Shown here: in pieces, positions 7,895 to 17,596 of the stretch | Layout: each line of letters begins with the position of its first letter | Numbering within the stretch: the stretch's first letter is position 1 | Source: Arthrobacter agilis | Lineage (GTDB): Bacteria; Actinomycetota; Actinomycetes; Actinomycetales; Micrococcaceae | DNA: 64,000 bases | Assembly (NCBI RefSeq): GCF_002157505.1 | Contig: NZ_NFSC01000031.1 | Location: 620,001-684,000 of the forward strand | Direction: 5' to 3' | Notes under the pieces: model-generated | Told to the model about the DNA's origin: nothing | Seen by the model: the letters and a program-made list of their open reading frames with translations, nothing else | Databases searched by the model: none | Translations under genes and position numbers: made by a program

Positions 7895-9811
7895 CTATGC
7901 GCGAGCGCGTGAACGCGAGGCGCGCATGCGCTCGTTGGCGTCGAGGATGACCTTGCGGATGCGGATGCTCTCCGGCGTGACCTCGACGCACTCGTCCTCG
8001 CGGGCGAATTCGAGGGATTCCTCGAGCGTGAGGTTGCGCGGCGGGGTCAGGTTCTCGAAGGTGTCGGAGGACGCTGCACGCATGTTGGTGAGCTTCTTCT
8101 CCTTCGTGATGTTGACCTCCATGTCGTCGGCGCGGGAGTTCTCGCCGACGATCATGCCCTCGTACACCTCGGAGGTGGGCTGCACGAAGAAGGAGCCGCG
8201 CTCCTGCAGGTTGATCATGGCGAACGGGGTCACGACGCCGGCACGGTCGGCGATCATCGAACCGTTGGTGCGGTACTCGATGTCACCGGCCCACGGCTCG
8301 TAGCCCTCGGAGATCGACGCCGCGATGCCGGCACCGCGGGTGTCGGTCAGGAAGCGGGTGCGGAAGCCGATCAGGCCTCGCGCGGGGACGATGAACTCCA
8401 TGCGGACCCAGCCGGTGCCGTGGTTGGCCATGTTGGTCATACGGCCCTTGCGGGCGGCCATGAGCTGGGTGACGCCGCCGAGGTACTCCTCGGGCACGTC
8501 GATGGTCATGTGCTCCATCGGTTCGTGGATCTTGCCGTCGATGGTCTTGGTGACCACCTGGGGCTTGCCGACCGTGAGCTCGAAGCCCTCACGGCGCATC
8601 TGCTCCACGAGGATGGCCAGCGCGAGCTCGCCGCGGCCCTGGACCTCCCACGCGTCGGGACGCGCGGTCGGCAGGACACGGAGCGACACGTTGCCGATGA
8701 GCTCCTTGTCGAGGCGGTCCTTGACTTGGCGTGCCGTGACCTTGGCGCCCTTGACCTTGCCGGCGAGCGGCGAGGTGTTGATACCGATGGTCACGGAGAT
8801 CGCGGGATCGTCGACCGTGATGAGAGGCAGCGGCTGCGGGTTGTCGACGTCGGTGAGCGTCTCGCCGATGGTGATGCCCTCGATACCGGCGACGGCGACG
8901 ATCTCGCCGGGTCCGGCGGAGTCGGTGGGAACACGGTCGAGCGCCTTGGTGGCGAGGAGTTCCGTGATCTTGACGGACTTCAGCTCGCCGTTCTGGCGGG
9001 CCCAGGCGACGGTCTGACCCTTGCGGAGCGTTCCGTTGAAGATGCGCAGCAGGGCGAGGCGGCCGAGGAACGGCGACGCGTCCAGGTTGGTGACGTGTGC
9101 CTGCAGGACACCGTTCGGGTTGTAGCGGGGAGCGGGGATGTGCTCGATGATCGTCTGGAACAGGGGCTCCAGGTTGTCGTTCGTCGGGATGGTTCCGTCG
9201 GCGGGCTGCTCGAGCGACGCTGCACCGGCGCGGGCGGCGGCGTAGACGACGGGGACGTTGAGGATCGCGTCGAGGTCGAGGTCGGGGACCTCGTCCGCAA
9301 GGTCGGAGGCGAGGCCGAGGAGGAGGTCCATCGACTCGCTGACGACTTCCTCGATGCGGGAGTCGGGGCGGTCGGTCTTGTTGACCAGCAGGACCACGGG
9401 GAGCTTGGCCGCGAGGGCCTTGCGGAGGACGAAGCGGGTCTGGGGCAGCGGACCCTCGGACGCGTCCACGAGGAGGACGACGCCGTCGACCATGGACAGG
9501 CCGCGCTCCACCTCGCCGCCGAAGTCGGCGTGGCCCGGGGTGTCGATGACGTTGATGGTGATCGTCTCACCCTTGGCGGACGGGCCGTCGTAGAACACCG
9601 TGGTGTTCTTCGCGAGGATGGTGATGCCCTTCTCGCGCTCGAGGTCGCCCGAGTCCATGACGCGGTCGGCGACGTCGCCATGCGCAGCGAACGAGTTGGT
9701 CTGCTTCAGCATGGCATCGACCAGGGTGGTTTTTCCGTGGTCAACGTGAGCCACGATGGCTACGTTGCGGAGATCGCTGCGGACAGCGGTGTTGCCTGTG
9801 GTTTCAGACAT
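7895..9811 (-). CDS. typA: Ribosome-associated GTPase TypA/BipA
   Basis: Translational GTPase of 638 residues related to EF-G. It binds the 70S ribosome and is tied to ribosome assembly and stress growth. G1 (AHVDHGKTTLVDAM, residues 21-34), G3 (DTPGHADFGGEV) and G4 (NKTDRPDSR) are intact, followed by domain II, the EF-G-like domains III and V (GRGELALAILVEQMRREGFE), and the TypA-specific C-terminal part (RIRKVILDANERMRASR). Length is normal. It starts with ATG at 9811 and has no strong Shine-Dalgarno. Confidence 0.97.
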   Translation of the reverse strand: MSETTGNTAVRSDLRNVAIVAHVDHGKTTLVDAMLKQTNSFAAHGDVADRVMDSGDLEREKGITILAKNTTVFYDGPSAKGETITINVIDTPGHADFGGEVERGLSMVDGVVLLVDASEGPLPQTRFVLRKALAAKLPVVLLVNKTDRPDSRIEEVVSESMDLLLGLASDLADEVPDLDLDAILNVPVVYAAARAGAASLEQPADGTIPTNDNLEPLFQTIIEHIPAPRYNPNGVLQAHVTNLDASPFLGRLALLRIFNGTLRKGQTVAWARQNGELKSVKITELLATKALDRVPTDSAGPGEIVAVAGIEGITIGETLTDVDNPQPLPLITVDDPAISVTIGINTSPLAGKVKGAKVTARQVKDRLDKELIGNVSLRVLPTARPDAWEVQGRGELALAILVEQMRREGFELTVGKPQVVTKTIDGKIHEPMEHMTIDVPEEYLGGVTQLMAARKGRMTNMANHGTGWVRMEFIVPARGLIGFRTRFLTDTRGAGIAASISEGYEPWAGDIEYRTNGSMIADRAGVVTPFAMINLQERGSFFVQPTSEVYEGMIVGENSRADDMEVNITKEKKLTNMRAASSDTFENLTPPRNLTLEESLEFAREDECVEVTPESIRIRKVILDANERMRASRSRARA

Positions 9812-9953
9812 GCGTAAGGACTCAATTCAGTATCTACTGCGGGGAAATTGTCGGCGGCTGCAATGCACGCCCTCTTACTAGTCTAGGCGAGAGGTAAAAA
9901 CAGACCTAATGCGCAGGGCCGACGGCGGCCCTTGTCCGCTCTCGGCGCACAAA

Positions 9954-9985
9954 GGCGGCGGCCCTCCAGGGGGAGGACCGCCGCC
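9954..9985 (-). terminator. Terminator of the first oligopeptide ABC operon
   Basis: Arms GGCGGCGG (9954-9961) and CCGCCGCC (9978-9985) pair, with an inner CCTCC/GGAGG extension and a short loop. In minus-strand reading a TTT follows the stem. It lies about 50 bases after the stop of the fused ATPase gene. Confidence 0.75.
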
Positions 9986-10037
9986 GTCGTCGTTGTTCCG
10001 CACCTGCGGGATGCAGGTCGGCAGTGCAGCTGCCGCG

Positions 10038-11783
10038 CTACGCGACCTCGGGGGGCAGGACGAGTCCGGCGCCCGGGATGGCCGCGAGCAGTGCCTGGGT
10101 GTAGGCGGTCTGCGGGTTGTCGAACACCTCGTCGGTGGTCCCCTGCTCCACGAGCCTGCCCTTCTTCATGACGGCGACGGAATCGGCGATCTGCCGGACC
10201 ACGGCGAGGTCGTGCGTGATGAAGAGGTAGCTGAGGCCGAGTTCCGACTGCAGGTCGGCGAGCAGGTTCAGGATCTGTGCCTGGACCAGCACGTCGAGGG
10301 CCGAGACGGCCTCATCACAGATGACCACCTCCGGATCGAGTGCCAGCGCACGGGCGATCGCCACGCGCTGGCGCTGTCCGCCGGAGAGCTCGTTGGGGAA
10401 GCGCTGCATCATCGCGGAGGGCAGCGCCACCTGGTCGAGCAGCTGGCGGACCTTCTTCTCACGGCTCTTCGCGGTGCCGACGCCGTGGACACGGAGCGGC
10501 TCCTCGATGGTCCGGTAGATGTTGTACATCGGGTCCAGCGAGCCGTAGGGGTCCTGGAAGATCGGCTGCACGCGGCGCCGGAAGTCGAACATCTCCTTCC
10601 GTCCGAGCGTGGTGATGTCCACGCCGTCGAAGCGGATACTGCCCGACGTCGCCCCTTCCAGGCCGAGGACCATCTTCGCCACGGTCGACTTGCCCGAGCC
10701 GGACTCGCCGACGACGGCGGTGGTGGTGCCGCGCGCGATCGAGAAGGAGACCCTGTCCACGGCGGTGAAGTCCGTGGACTTGCCCCAGCTGCCGCGGATC
10801 TTGAAGACCTTCGTGAGGTCCTCGACCTCGATCACCCTGTCAAGCGCCGCCTTCTTCGACGCGGTGGGAGCCAGCAGGTCCCCGGTCTCGATGCCGGCCT
10901 TCTTGGCCGACTCGATGCGGCGCGACGCGATCGACGGCGCGGAGGCCACGAGTTTCTGCGTGTACGGGTGGCGCGGGTTGGTCAGCAGCTCGAGCGCGGG
11001 ACCGGCCTCGACGACCTGCCCCTTGTACATGACGATCACCTTGTGCGCCCGCTCGGCTGCGAGGCCGAGGTCGTGCGTGATGAGCAGCACGGCGGTGCCG
11101 AGCTCCTCGGTCATGGTGTCCAGGTGGTCCAGGATCTGCCGCTGCACGGTCACGTCCAGGGCCGACGTCGGCTCATCGGCGATGAGCAAGCGGGGGCGGC
11201 AGGACAGGCCGATCGCGATCAGGGCGCGCTGGCGCATGCCGCCCGAGAACTCGTGCGGGTACTGGTTGGCGCGCGACCCGGCGTCGGGCAGTCCCGCTTC
11301 CGAGAGCACCTTCGCGACGTCCGAGGGACCGCTCGGCAGTCCGTTCGCCCGGAGGGTCTCCCGGACCTGGAATCCGATCTTCCACACCGGGTTCAGGTTG
11401 GACATGGGGTCCTGCGGGACCATGCCGATCGACGATCCGCGGAGTTCGACGATGCGCTTCTCCGACGCGTGCGTGATGTCCTCGCCGTCGAAGATGATGC
11501 TGCCGTCGGAGACGCGCCCGTTGGCGGGCAGGAGGCCGATGGCGGCGAGTGCCGTCGTCGACTTCCCCGAGCCCGACTCCCCCACGATCGCGACGGTCTC
11601 GCCGGGCATCACGGTCAGGTGCGCGTTGCGCACCGCCGGAACGTCCCCGTTCGATGTCGCGAACGTGATGGCGAGGTTCCGGAGTTCGAGCAGCGGCTGG
11701 GGTCCGCCCGACGGCGTCGGAGCCCCTGCGGCGGTGCGGGCGGCGCGGCGGCCGCCCTGGTGGTTGCCCATGCTGGAGCTCAT
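10038..11783 (-). CDS. Oligopeptide ABC transporter, fused double ATPase (DppD-DppF type)
   Basis: Peripheral membrane ATPase that powers the peptide permease below. It is 581 residues because two ABC domains, normally separate subunits, are joined. Domain 1 has Walker A GESGSGKST at about 68-76, signature FSGGMRQR and Walker B LLIADEPTSALD. Domain 2 has GESGSGKST again near 355, signature LSGGQRQR and VICDEAVSALD. Each ends in the NPRHPYT or NPQTAYT motif of the Opp/Dpp family. Its ATG overlaps the stop of the upstream permease (ATGA). It is the last gene of the operon binding protein-permease-permease-ATPase. Confidence 0.93.
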   Translation of the reverse strand: MSSSMGNHQGGRRAARTAAGAPTPSGGPQPLLELRNLAITFATSNGDVPAVRNAHLTVMPGETVAIVGESGSGKSTTALAAIGLLPANGRVSDGSIIFDGEDITHASEKRIVELRGSSIGMVPQDPMSNLNPVWKIGFQVRETLRANGLPSGPSDVAKVLSEAGLPDAGSRANQYPHEFSGGMRQRALIAIGLSCRPRLLIADEPTSALDVTVQRQILDHLDTMTEELGTAVLLITHDLGLAAERAHKVIVMYKGQVVEAGPALELLTNPRHPYTQKLVASAPSIASRRIESAKKAGIETGDLLAPTASKKAALDRVIEVEDLTKVFKIRGSWGKSTDFTAVDRVSFSIARGTTTAVVGESGSGKSTVAKMVLGLEGATSGSIRFDGVDITTLGRKEMFDFRRRVQPIFQDPYGSLDPMYNIYRTIEEPLRVHGVGTAKSREKKVRQLLDQVALPSAMMQRFPNELSGGQRQRVAIARALALDPEVVICDEAVSALDVLVQAQILNLLADLQSELGLSYLFITHDLAVVRQIADSVAVMKKGRLVEQGTTDEVFDNPQTAYTQALLAAIPGAGLVLPPEVA

Positions 11784-12820
11784 CGTTTGCGTGCCTTCGG
11801 ATCGAGAGCGTCACGCAGGGCATCGCCCAGCATGATGAAGCTCAGAACGGTGATCGACAGTGCGAGGCCCGGCCAGAAGATGGCCATCGGGTTGCTGCGC
11901 AGCGACGGCTTCGCCGAGAAGATGTCATTGCCCCAGGACATGACGTCCGGCGGGAGTCCGATGCCGAGGAAGGACAGCGTGGACTCCGCCACGATGAACG
12001 TGCCCAGCGAGATCGTCGCGATGACGATGACCGGTGCGAGTGCGTTCGGGATGACGTGCTTCACGAGGGCGCCCAGGGGCGAGACTCCGAGCGACCGCGC
12101 GGCCGTGACGAAGTCCGCGTTGCGCACCTCGATGACGGCGGCCCGTGTGATGCGCGCGATCTGCGGCCAGCCGAACGCCACGAGGATGACGACGAGCGTC
12201 CAGACGTTGCGGTTCTGCTGGAACACGGGGAGCTGCACGACGACGATCGCGCCGAGGATGAGCGGCAGGGCGAAGAAGATGTCACCCACGCGGGCGAGGA
12301 TGGCATCGACCCAGCCCCCGAAGAACCCGGCCAGCGCGCCGATCAGGCCGCCGATCAGGACCACGCCGAGCGTGGCGAACAGGCCGACGGTGAGCGAGGA
12401 CCGCGTGCCGTGGACCACGCGGGACAGGATGTCACAGCCCTGCACGGTGAAGCCCAGCGGGTGGCCGGCGGTCGGTCCGCCGTCGGAGTTCGCGAGCAGG
12501 CAGTTCTCGTTCGGCGGTTCGTGCGTGAAGATCCCGGGGAACAGCGCCACGAAGATGACCCCGAGGATCAGGATCGAACTGATGAGGAACAGCGGCTGCT
12601 TCCGCAGGCTGCGCCAGGCCTCGCCCCAGAGGCTGCGCGGCGCGACGTCGGACACGACGCTGTCGGTCGCGCGGACCGGCGTCTCGTCGGGGTCCGCGAC
12701 GAAGTGCTCGATCGGATAGGGGGACGTCTTGGTGCGCGCCACAGCCGGCGCCGTCGTGGACGCCGGGGCGGTTGCCACGGTCGGGCGGGATGAGGCGGAT
12801 GGTGATGTTGGTTCAGGCAT
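11780..12820 (-). CDS. Oligopeptide ABC transporter permease (DppC type)
   Basis: Inner-membrane subunit of 346 residues. A cytoplasmic Ala/Thr/Pro-rich N-terminal tail (about 60 residues) precedes a first helix and the OppC N-domain. The five-helix permease core follows, with the coupling (EAA) loop at TAARSLGVSPLGALVKHVIPN. It ends with the family's LGDALRDALDPK. I took the ATG at 12820 because it overlaps the end of the preceding permease gene by eight bases. The reading frame extends to 12874 but those residues are not family-like. Confidence 0.93.
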   Translation of the reverse strand: MPEPTSPSASSRPTVATAPASTTAPAVARTKTSPYPIEHFVADPDETPVRATDSVVSDVAPRSLWGEAWRSLRKQPLFLISSILILGVIFVALFPGIFTHEPPNENCLLANSDGGPTAGHPLGFTVQGCDILSRVVHGTRSSLTVGLFATLGVVLIGGLIGALAGFFGGWVDAILARVGDIFFALPLILGAIVVVQLPVFQQNRNVWTLVVILVAFGWPQIARITRAAVIEVRNADFVTAARSLGVSPLGALVKHVIPNALAPVIVIATISLGTFIVAESTLSFLGIGLPPDVMSWGNDIFSAKPSLRSNPMAIFWPGLALSITVLSFIMLGDALRDALDPKARKR

Positions 12821-13739
12821 ATCGAATCCTTGGGTCCAGCCACGCGTACAGGAGATCCACCAGCAGGTTCGCAAGGCAGAAGATGAGGATCAGGAACGTG
12901 ACGATCGAGACGACCATCGGTCCATCGCCGTTCAAGACGGCGCGGTAGAGCGTGTTGCCGACGCCGTTGACGTTGAAGATCCCCTCGGTGACGATCGCGC
13001 CGCCCATGAGGGCGCCGAGGTCGGCGCCGAGGAAGGTCACGACGGGGATCAGCGAGTTGCGCAGGACGTGCACGACGACGACCCGCTTGCGGCTGAGGCC
13101 CTTGGCCGTCGCCGTCCGCACATAGTCGGCATTCACGTTCTCGATGATGCTGGTGCGGGTCAGGCGCAGGACGTAGGCGAAGGACACCAGTCCGAGGACC
13201 ACGGCCGGCAGCAGGAGTTCGGTGAACGTCGCGTCGCCGCTCACGGTCGGGTTGGTCCACTGCAGCTTGACGCCGATGAGGAACTGCATCAGGAAGCCGA
13301 GCACGAAGATGGGCACGGCGATCACGATCAGGGACAGGACGAGGACCGAGGAGTCGAACAGCTTGCCCTTGCGCAGGCCCGCGATGAGGCCGAAGGCGAT
13401 GCCGAAGACGGCCTCGATGACCAGGGCCATGATGGCGAGCTTCGCCGTGGTCGGGAAGACCTCGGCGATGATCGTCGCGATGGGCCGGCCGGAGAAGTTG
13501 GTGCCCAGGTCGAACGTCACCACGCCCTTCAGGTACAGCAGGTACTGGATCCAGAAGGGCTGGTCGAGGTTGTACTGCTCCCGCAGTCCGGCGATGACGG
13601 CAGGGGTGCAGCCGCGCTCGCCGCAGATGGCGGCGGTGGCGTCGCCGGGAAGGCTGAAGACGAGGAAGTACACCAGCAGCGTGGCGCCGAGGAAGACGGG
13701 GATCAGCTGCAGGAAGCGTCGGACGATGTACCAGGCCAT
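12813..13739 (-). CDS. Oligopeptide ABC transporter permease (DppB type)
   Basis: Inner-membrane subunit of 308 residues, normal for DppB/OppB. It starts MAWYIVRRFLQLIPVFLG, the usual DppB N-terminus. Six helices are visible, with the EAA loop at TATAKGLSRKRVVVVHVLRN and the C-terminal LLYAWLDPRIRYA. A longer in-frame extension to 13826 was rejected because it lacks family residues and overlaps the attenuator hairpin region. Second gene of the operon, after a hairpin that separates it from the binding protein. Confidence 0.94.
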   Translation of the reverse strand: MAWYIVRRFLQLIPVFLGATLLVYFLVFSLPGDATAAICGERGCTPAVIAGLREQYNLDQPFWIQYLLYLKGVVTFDLGTNFSGRPIATIIAEVFPTTAKLAIMALVIEAVFGIAFGLIAGLRKGKLFDSSVLVLSLIVIAVPIFVLGFLMQFLIGVKLQWTNPTVSGDATFTELLLPAVVLGLVSFAYVLRLTRTSIIENVNADYVRTATAKGLSRKRVVVVHVLRNSLIPVVTFLGADLGALMGGAIVTEGIFNVNGVGNTLYRAVLNGDGPMVVSIVTFLILIFCLANLLVDLLYAWLDPRIRYA

Positions 13740-13832
13740 CAGTGCGCACCCCCCGGTGTGGCGTGCGTCCGGACGGGACGCGGGTGGGAAAGGCTCATGA
13801 GGTGTTGCACCTTTTCGTTGGAGCACGGAAAA

Positions 13833-13860
13833 GGGGCCTGCCCTGTGCCGGGCAGGCCCC
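13833..13860 (-). terminator. Hairpin between binding-protein and permease genes
   Basis: Perfect 11-base arms GGGGCCTGCCC and GGGCAGGCCCC around a six-base loop, followed on the minus strand by TTTTCC. It sits 15 bases past the binding-protein stop and before the first permease, so it should act as a partial terminator or an mRNA 3'-end stabiliser, giving more binding protein than permease. Confidence 0.8.
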
Positions 13861-13874
13861 GAGTCCGTTACGGG

Positions 13875-15512
13875 TTACTTGCCGGTGATGGCGTAGTAGA
13901 GCGGAACACCGTTCCAGCCGAACTCGACGTTGTCCACGTTGTTGCTCCAGCCGCCCTGGGCGACCTGGTACCACAGCGGGATGGCCGGGAGGTCCTCCAG
14001 GAGCTGCTCCTGGGCCTTGTTCATGGCCTCGTTGCCCTCCTCGACGGAGCTGGCGGCGAGTCCGTCGGTCAGCTCCTGGTCGAACTCCGGGTTGCTGTAG
14101 CGGGCATCGTTGGACCCGGCGCCGGTGGCGTAGATCGGTCCGAGGAAGTTGTACAGCGACGGGTAGTCGGCCTGCCAGCCGGAACGCAGGGCACCCGTGA
14201 GGGTCTCCTCCGTGGCTTCCGTGCGCGCTTCCTTGAAGGTCGCGTACGGCTTGCCCTCGACCTCGATACCGAGGTTGTTCTTGATGTTGTTCACCACGGC
14301 CTCGACCCACGTCTTGTGGTCGCCCTTGTCGGCGTTGTAGCCGATGGTCAGGGGCTGCGACTCGTCGTAGGGCGAAATCTTCTCGGCGTCGGCCCAGAGC
14401 TTCTTGGCCTCCTCCGGGTTGTACTCGAGGTTCTCGCTGCCCGGCAGGTCCGCGCTGTAGCCCTCGAGGACGGGAGCGGTGAAGTCCTTCGCGGGTTCAC
14501 GACCGCCGTTGAAGATGACCTCGGTGATCTCGTCCCGGTTGATCGCCATCGACAGCGCCTGGCGCCGCAGCTTGCCCGCCTCACCCTCCCAGTTCGGGAG
14601 GTAGTACGGCACGGCGATCGTCTGGTTGCCCGCGTAGGGCGACTCGATGGAGCGCTCGCCGAGGTCGTTCTTGAAGTTCTTGATGTCACTCGTCGGGATC
14701 GTCTTCAGGACGTCGAGGTTGTCCGAGATCAGGTCCTGGTACGCCGTCGTGTCGTTCTGGTAGATCTTGAACGTCACGCCACCGTTCTGGGCGGCCTGCG
14801 GGCCTTCGTACTCCTCGTTCGGAACGAGTTCGATCTGCTGGTTGTGCTGCCAGGCGCCCTCGGAAGCGAACTTGTAGGGTCCGTTGCCGATCGGGTTCTC
14901 GCCGAAGGCTGCAGGGTCCTCGAGCGCGGCGGCGGGCAGCGGGAAGAATGCGCTGTAGCCCAGGCGCAGCGGCCAGTCGGACTCGGGCTGCGACAGCTTG
15001 ACGGTGAACGTCCGGTCGTCGACGACGGTGAGGCCGCTCATGGTCTCCACGGTGGAGCCCTCGGCGCTGGCCTCGTCGTAGCCTTCGATGCTCTCGAAGA
15101 AGTAGCTCGAGAGCTGTGCGTTCTTCGCGGCGGCGCCGTAGTTCCAGGCGTCCACGAAGGAGCTCGCGGTGACGGGGTCGCCGTTGGTGAAGGTCTTGCC
15201 TTCCTTGAGCGTGATCGTGTAGTTCTGCGCGTCCTCGGTCTCGATGGACTCTGCCATCTCGTTCTGGGGCTTGCCGTCGGCGTCGTAGCTGACGAGGCCC
15301 GCGAAGATGAGGTCGAGGATCGCTCCGCCGCCCACCTCGTTGGTGCTGGTGGGGATCAGCGGGTTCTGGGGCTCGGATCCGTCCACCACGATGACGGCGT
15401 CCGTGGTGCCGGCCTCCGTGCTGGATTCAGTGCTTCCGCCGCCGCATGCACTCAGCGACAGGACGGCGATGGCCGCGACGCTGAGCATTTGGGAAGTGCG
15501 CGTGAAACGCAT
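13875..15512 (-). CDS. Oligopeptide-binding lipoprotein (SBP family 5)
   Basis: Extracytoplasmic substrate-binding protein of 545 residues that delivers peptides to the permease. A signal peptide with lipobox LSAC places the mature cysteine at residue 23, so it is membrane-anchored by lipid. The family-5 pattern follows: PQNPLIPTSTNEVGGG, TFTNGDPVTASSFVDAWNYG, and a C-terminal AIPLWYQVAQGG. A strong ribosome site (AGGAGGCGGA-ATG) is nearly identical to that of the second binding protein at 24790, so the two operons are likely paralogous. The exact ligand cannot be told. Confidence 0.93.
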   Translation of the reverse strand: MRFTRTSQMLSVAAIAVLSLSACGGGSTESSTEAGTTDAVIVVDGSEPQNPLIPTSTNEVGGGAILDLIFAGLVSYDADGKPQNEMAESIETEDAQNYTITLKEGKTFTNGDPVTASSFVDAWNYGAAAKNAQLSSYFFESIEGYDEASAEGSTVETMSGLTVVDDRTFTVKLSQPESDWPLRLGYSAFFPLPAAALEDPAAFGENPIGNGPYKFASEGAWQHNQQIELVPNEEYEGPQAAQNGGVTFKIYQNDTTAYQDLISDNLDVLKTIPTSDIKNFKNDLGERSIESPYAGNQTIAVPYYLPNWEGEAGKLRRQALSMAINRDEITEVIFNGGREPAKDFTAPVLEGYSADLPGSENLEYNPEEAKKLWADAEKISPYDESQPLTIGYNADKGDHKTWVEAVVNNIKNNLGIEVEGKPYATFKEARTEATEETLTGALRSGWQADYPSLYNFLGPIYATGAGSNDARYSNPEFDQELTDGLAASSVEEGNEAMNKAQEQLLEDLPAIPLWYQVAQGGWSNNVDNVEFGWNGVPLYYAITGK

Positions 15513-15833
15513 TCCGCCTCCTAGTTATCTGGGTCGTTCCGGCACTGATGTGGCCGGATAGTTGTCCCGCAGGTAGCGAGAGCCAACTCACACCGGAAGA
15601 TTCTATGCCCGTTCTGTTGCTTTCCTGAACATCCTGGAGGGGAGCGCTCCCAGCGGGCTCTCAGCTTGGGCGGTCCTCCCCGTGTTTCCGCAGGCCAGCG
15701 GGGAAAGGGGGCGGCATCACGCTTTGATAACGGGTACGGATGAAAGCGCTACTCGACACCTGCCGGGCCCGCGTAGGAGGCCCGCCGGCCGGTCCGCGTA
15801 GCGGGCCCGAGCAGGAGGCAGGAACGGACAGCG
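15513..15833. other. 321-base non-coding gap
   Basis: No convincing gene. On the minus strand TAGAAT at 15600-15605 is a plausible -10 for the binding-protein gene. At the other end, 8-base arms (15765-15772 and 15801-15808, GGGCCCGC/GCGGGCCC) may form the terminator of the LTA-synthase-like gene. The 66-codon open frame inside has no family features. Confidence 0.5.
15765..15808 (-). terminator. Possible terminator after the LTA-synthase-like gene
   Basis: GGGCCCGC and GCGGGCCC arms are separated by 28 bases that are themselves GC-rich and partly self-complementary. It lies just past the stop at 15834. There is no T-run. Confidence 0.35.
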
Positions 15834-17456
15834 CTACGGGGCGGCGTCCTCGGCTGCCCATGCCCCGGCGTAGAACAACGGGGACAGCGAGTTGAGCAGC
15901 TCGGTGTAGGCGTCGGGCTCCATCGCCTGCGCTGAACCGGTCGGGACCTCCGAGGCGAAGGCGGACACGCCCAGCCCGGCCTCCGAGTCCTGCAGGGTCA
16001 GGCCGGCGGCCTCCAGGATCGTGGGGTACAGATTCAGCTGGTCCACGCGAGGACGCAACCCGCCGCTCGTGTCCCCGCCCGGGACCCAGATCCGGTTGAA
16101 GACGGTGCGGTTCTCGTGATCGTCCAGCTGCTCGTGGAACGCGTCACCCGCGCTCATGTGCTTGACGTGGTCGCCGGTGATCACGACGGCGGTGTCCTCG
16201 AGGTAGCCCTTGTCCTTCATGTAGTCCACGAATCCGGCCACCTGGGTCATGGAGCAGGAGTACACGGAGGTGACCACGTTCTCGGTGTCCACATCGCAGT
16301 AGTCGTAGACGTGCACCGGCTCGTGGGTGTCCAGGGTCAGCAGAGACAGATTGAACGGCTCGCCGGTTGCCTTCGCCTCGGCGTGCAGCCGGTCGATCTC
16401 GTCCCGGGCGTGGGACATCAGTCGTTCATCGCTCAGGCCCCAGTCGCTGCGGAAGCTCTCCTCCGGGTCGCCCGCGGCGCGCCAGTCGGAGAGGTCCTTC
16501 TCCTCGGAGTAGCCGTGGGTGCTCAGGAAGACGTCCTTCGCGGCGAACGAGGCGTTGGCACCGCCCAGGAAGGCGCTGGTGTAGCCGTGGTCCTCCAGGA
16601 CATCGCCCAGGCACGTGGCCCCGCCCAGGTAGGTGTCGGCGCCGCCGCCGAGGTCGTTGGAGGAGGCGCTGCTGCCCCCCGCGGTGTCGGCACCCTTCAG
16701 CGGGACGCCGCACTGCGTCCCGACGAGGCCGGCCATGGTCCAGCCTCCTCCCTGGTACTGCTGGAGATCCTCCACGTGCTGCCAGCCGTCCGCGGCCCGG
16801 GTGGCATCCTTGAGGGGAGCGAACGCATCCTTCTCGAAGAGCTGGTCGTCCTCGAGGGTGGCCTCGCCGGACTCGAGGTAGATCAGCACCAGGTTGCGCT
16901 TGTGCTCGTCACTGGTGACGGTCGGTTCTACGTAGTAGTCGCCGAGGTCGTAGTCGGAGTTCGCGGCCTTGATGTAGTCCCCCACGCCGACCGTGGTGGA
17001 GAAGGCCGTGGCCCCGCCGAGAACCACCGCGGCCACCAGGGCGGTGGAGACGGTACGCAGGATCCACTGCCGGCGGCCCGGACGCAGGTCCTCGCCCCTG
17101 CGGTGGCGCGCGCGGCGCCGGTCATCTCCGCTCGGGCGGCGCGCGTGGTGCAGCTCGTCCCCACCGCGGCGCGCACGGCGCCGGTAGTGCTGCCACACGG
17201 CGATCCCGACGGTGATGAGCAGGGGCACGACACCGACCCCCAGGATGCCGACCCAGACGACGGGTCCCCCTCCGCCGTCGGTCTCGACGGAGACGAGGTT
17301 CATGAGCATCTGGCTGACGGAGATCGTGCCCCAGTAGAGACGGATGCCCGCAGCGGCGATGAGCAGTGCGAGTCCCGCCCAGATCAGGACGTAGACCAGG
17401 GCGCGCCCCAGAACGCCGCCGACCCGTCGGGTCACGTGAAGAATCCGGCCAGACAT
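15834..17456 (-). CDS. LTA synthase/OpgB-like phosphoglycerol transferase (sulfatase fold)
   Basis: Membrane protein of 540 residues. Three hydrophobic helices (about 15-37, 65-88 and 135-155) with a strongly basic cytoplasmic loop lead to an external alkaline-phosphatase/sulfatase domain. Likely metal and catalytic residues are in YLESGEATL (Glu and the nucleophile Thr, as in LtaS/OpgB), THEPVH and TGDHVKH. Family members transfer glycerol phosphate from phosphatidylglycerol to surface polymers. The substrate here is unknown; a lipoteichoic or lipoglycan role is inferred. It lies alone between the two peptide ABC operons. Confidence 0.8.
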   Translation of the reverse strand: MSGRILHVTRRVGGVLGRALVYVLIWAGLALLIAAAGIRLYWGTISVSQMLMNLVSVETDGGGGPVVWVGILGVGVVPLLITVGIAVWQHYRRRARRGGDELHHARRPSGDDRRRARHRRGEDLRPGRRQWILRTVSTALVAAVVLGGATAFSTTVGVGDYIKAANSDYDLGDYYVEPTVTSDEHKRNLVLIYLESGEATLEDDQLFEKDAFAPLKDATRAADGWQHVEDLQQYQGGGWTMAGLVGTQCGVPLKGADTAGGSSASSNDLGGGADTYLGGATCLGDVLEDHGYTSAFLGGANASFAAKDVFLSTHGYSEEKDLSDWRAAGDPEESFRSDWGLSDERLMSHARDEIDRLHAEAKATGEPFNLSLLTLDTHEPVHVYDYCDVDTENVVTSVYSCSMTQVAGFVDYMKDKGYLEDTAVVITGDHVKHMSAGDAFHEQLDDHENRTVFNRIWVPGGDTSGGLRPRVDQLNLYPTILEAAGLTLQDSEAGLGVSAFASEVPTGSAQAMEPDAYTELLNSLSPLFYAGAWAAEDAAP

Positions 17457-17596
17457 GCAACCCTCGCGTTCCAGATGCCCGGGGTTTCGCCGAACGCCCT
17501 TGACATCGGACCCGTTCTCGGGCCCATAGCAGACTAGTACCGTTACGCTACCCGTTCAACCGGGGCTGCGCAGATGGTGATGGCGGTCCGAGGCCG

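Noticed and set aside
9909-15524. Two plus-strand open frames of more than 900 codons over the first peptide ABC operon
   Set aside because: Antisense shadows of the five operon genes, rich in repetitive Arg/Val/Glu/Asp with no domain.
15661-15861. 66-codon minus-strand open frame in the gap after the binding protein
   Set aside because: No ribosome site, basic low-complexity residues, overlaps the end of the LTA-synthase-like gene.
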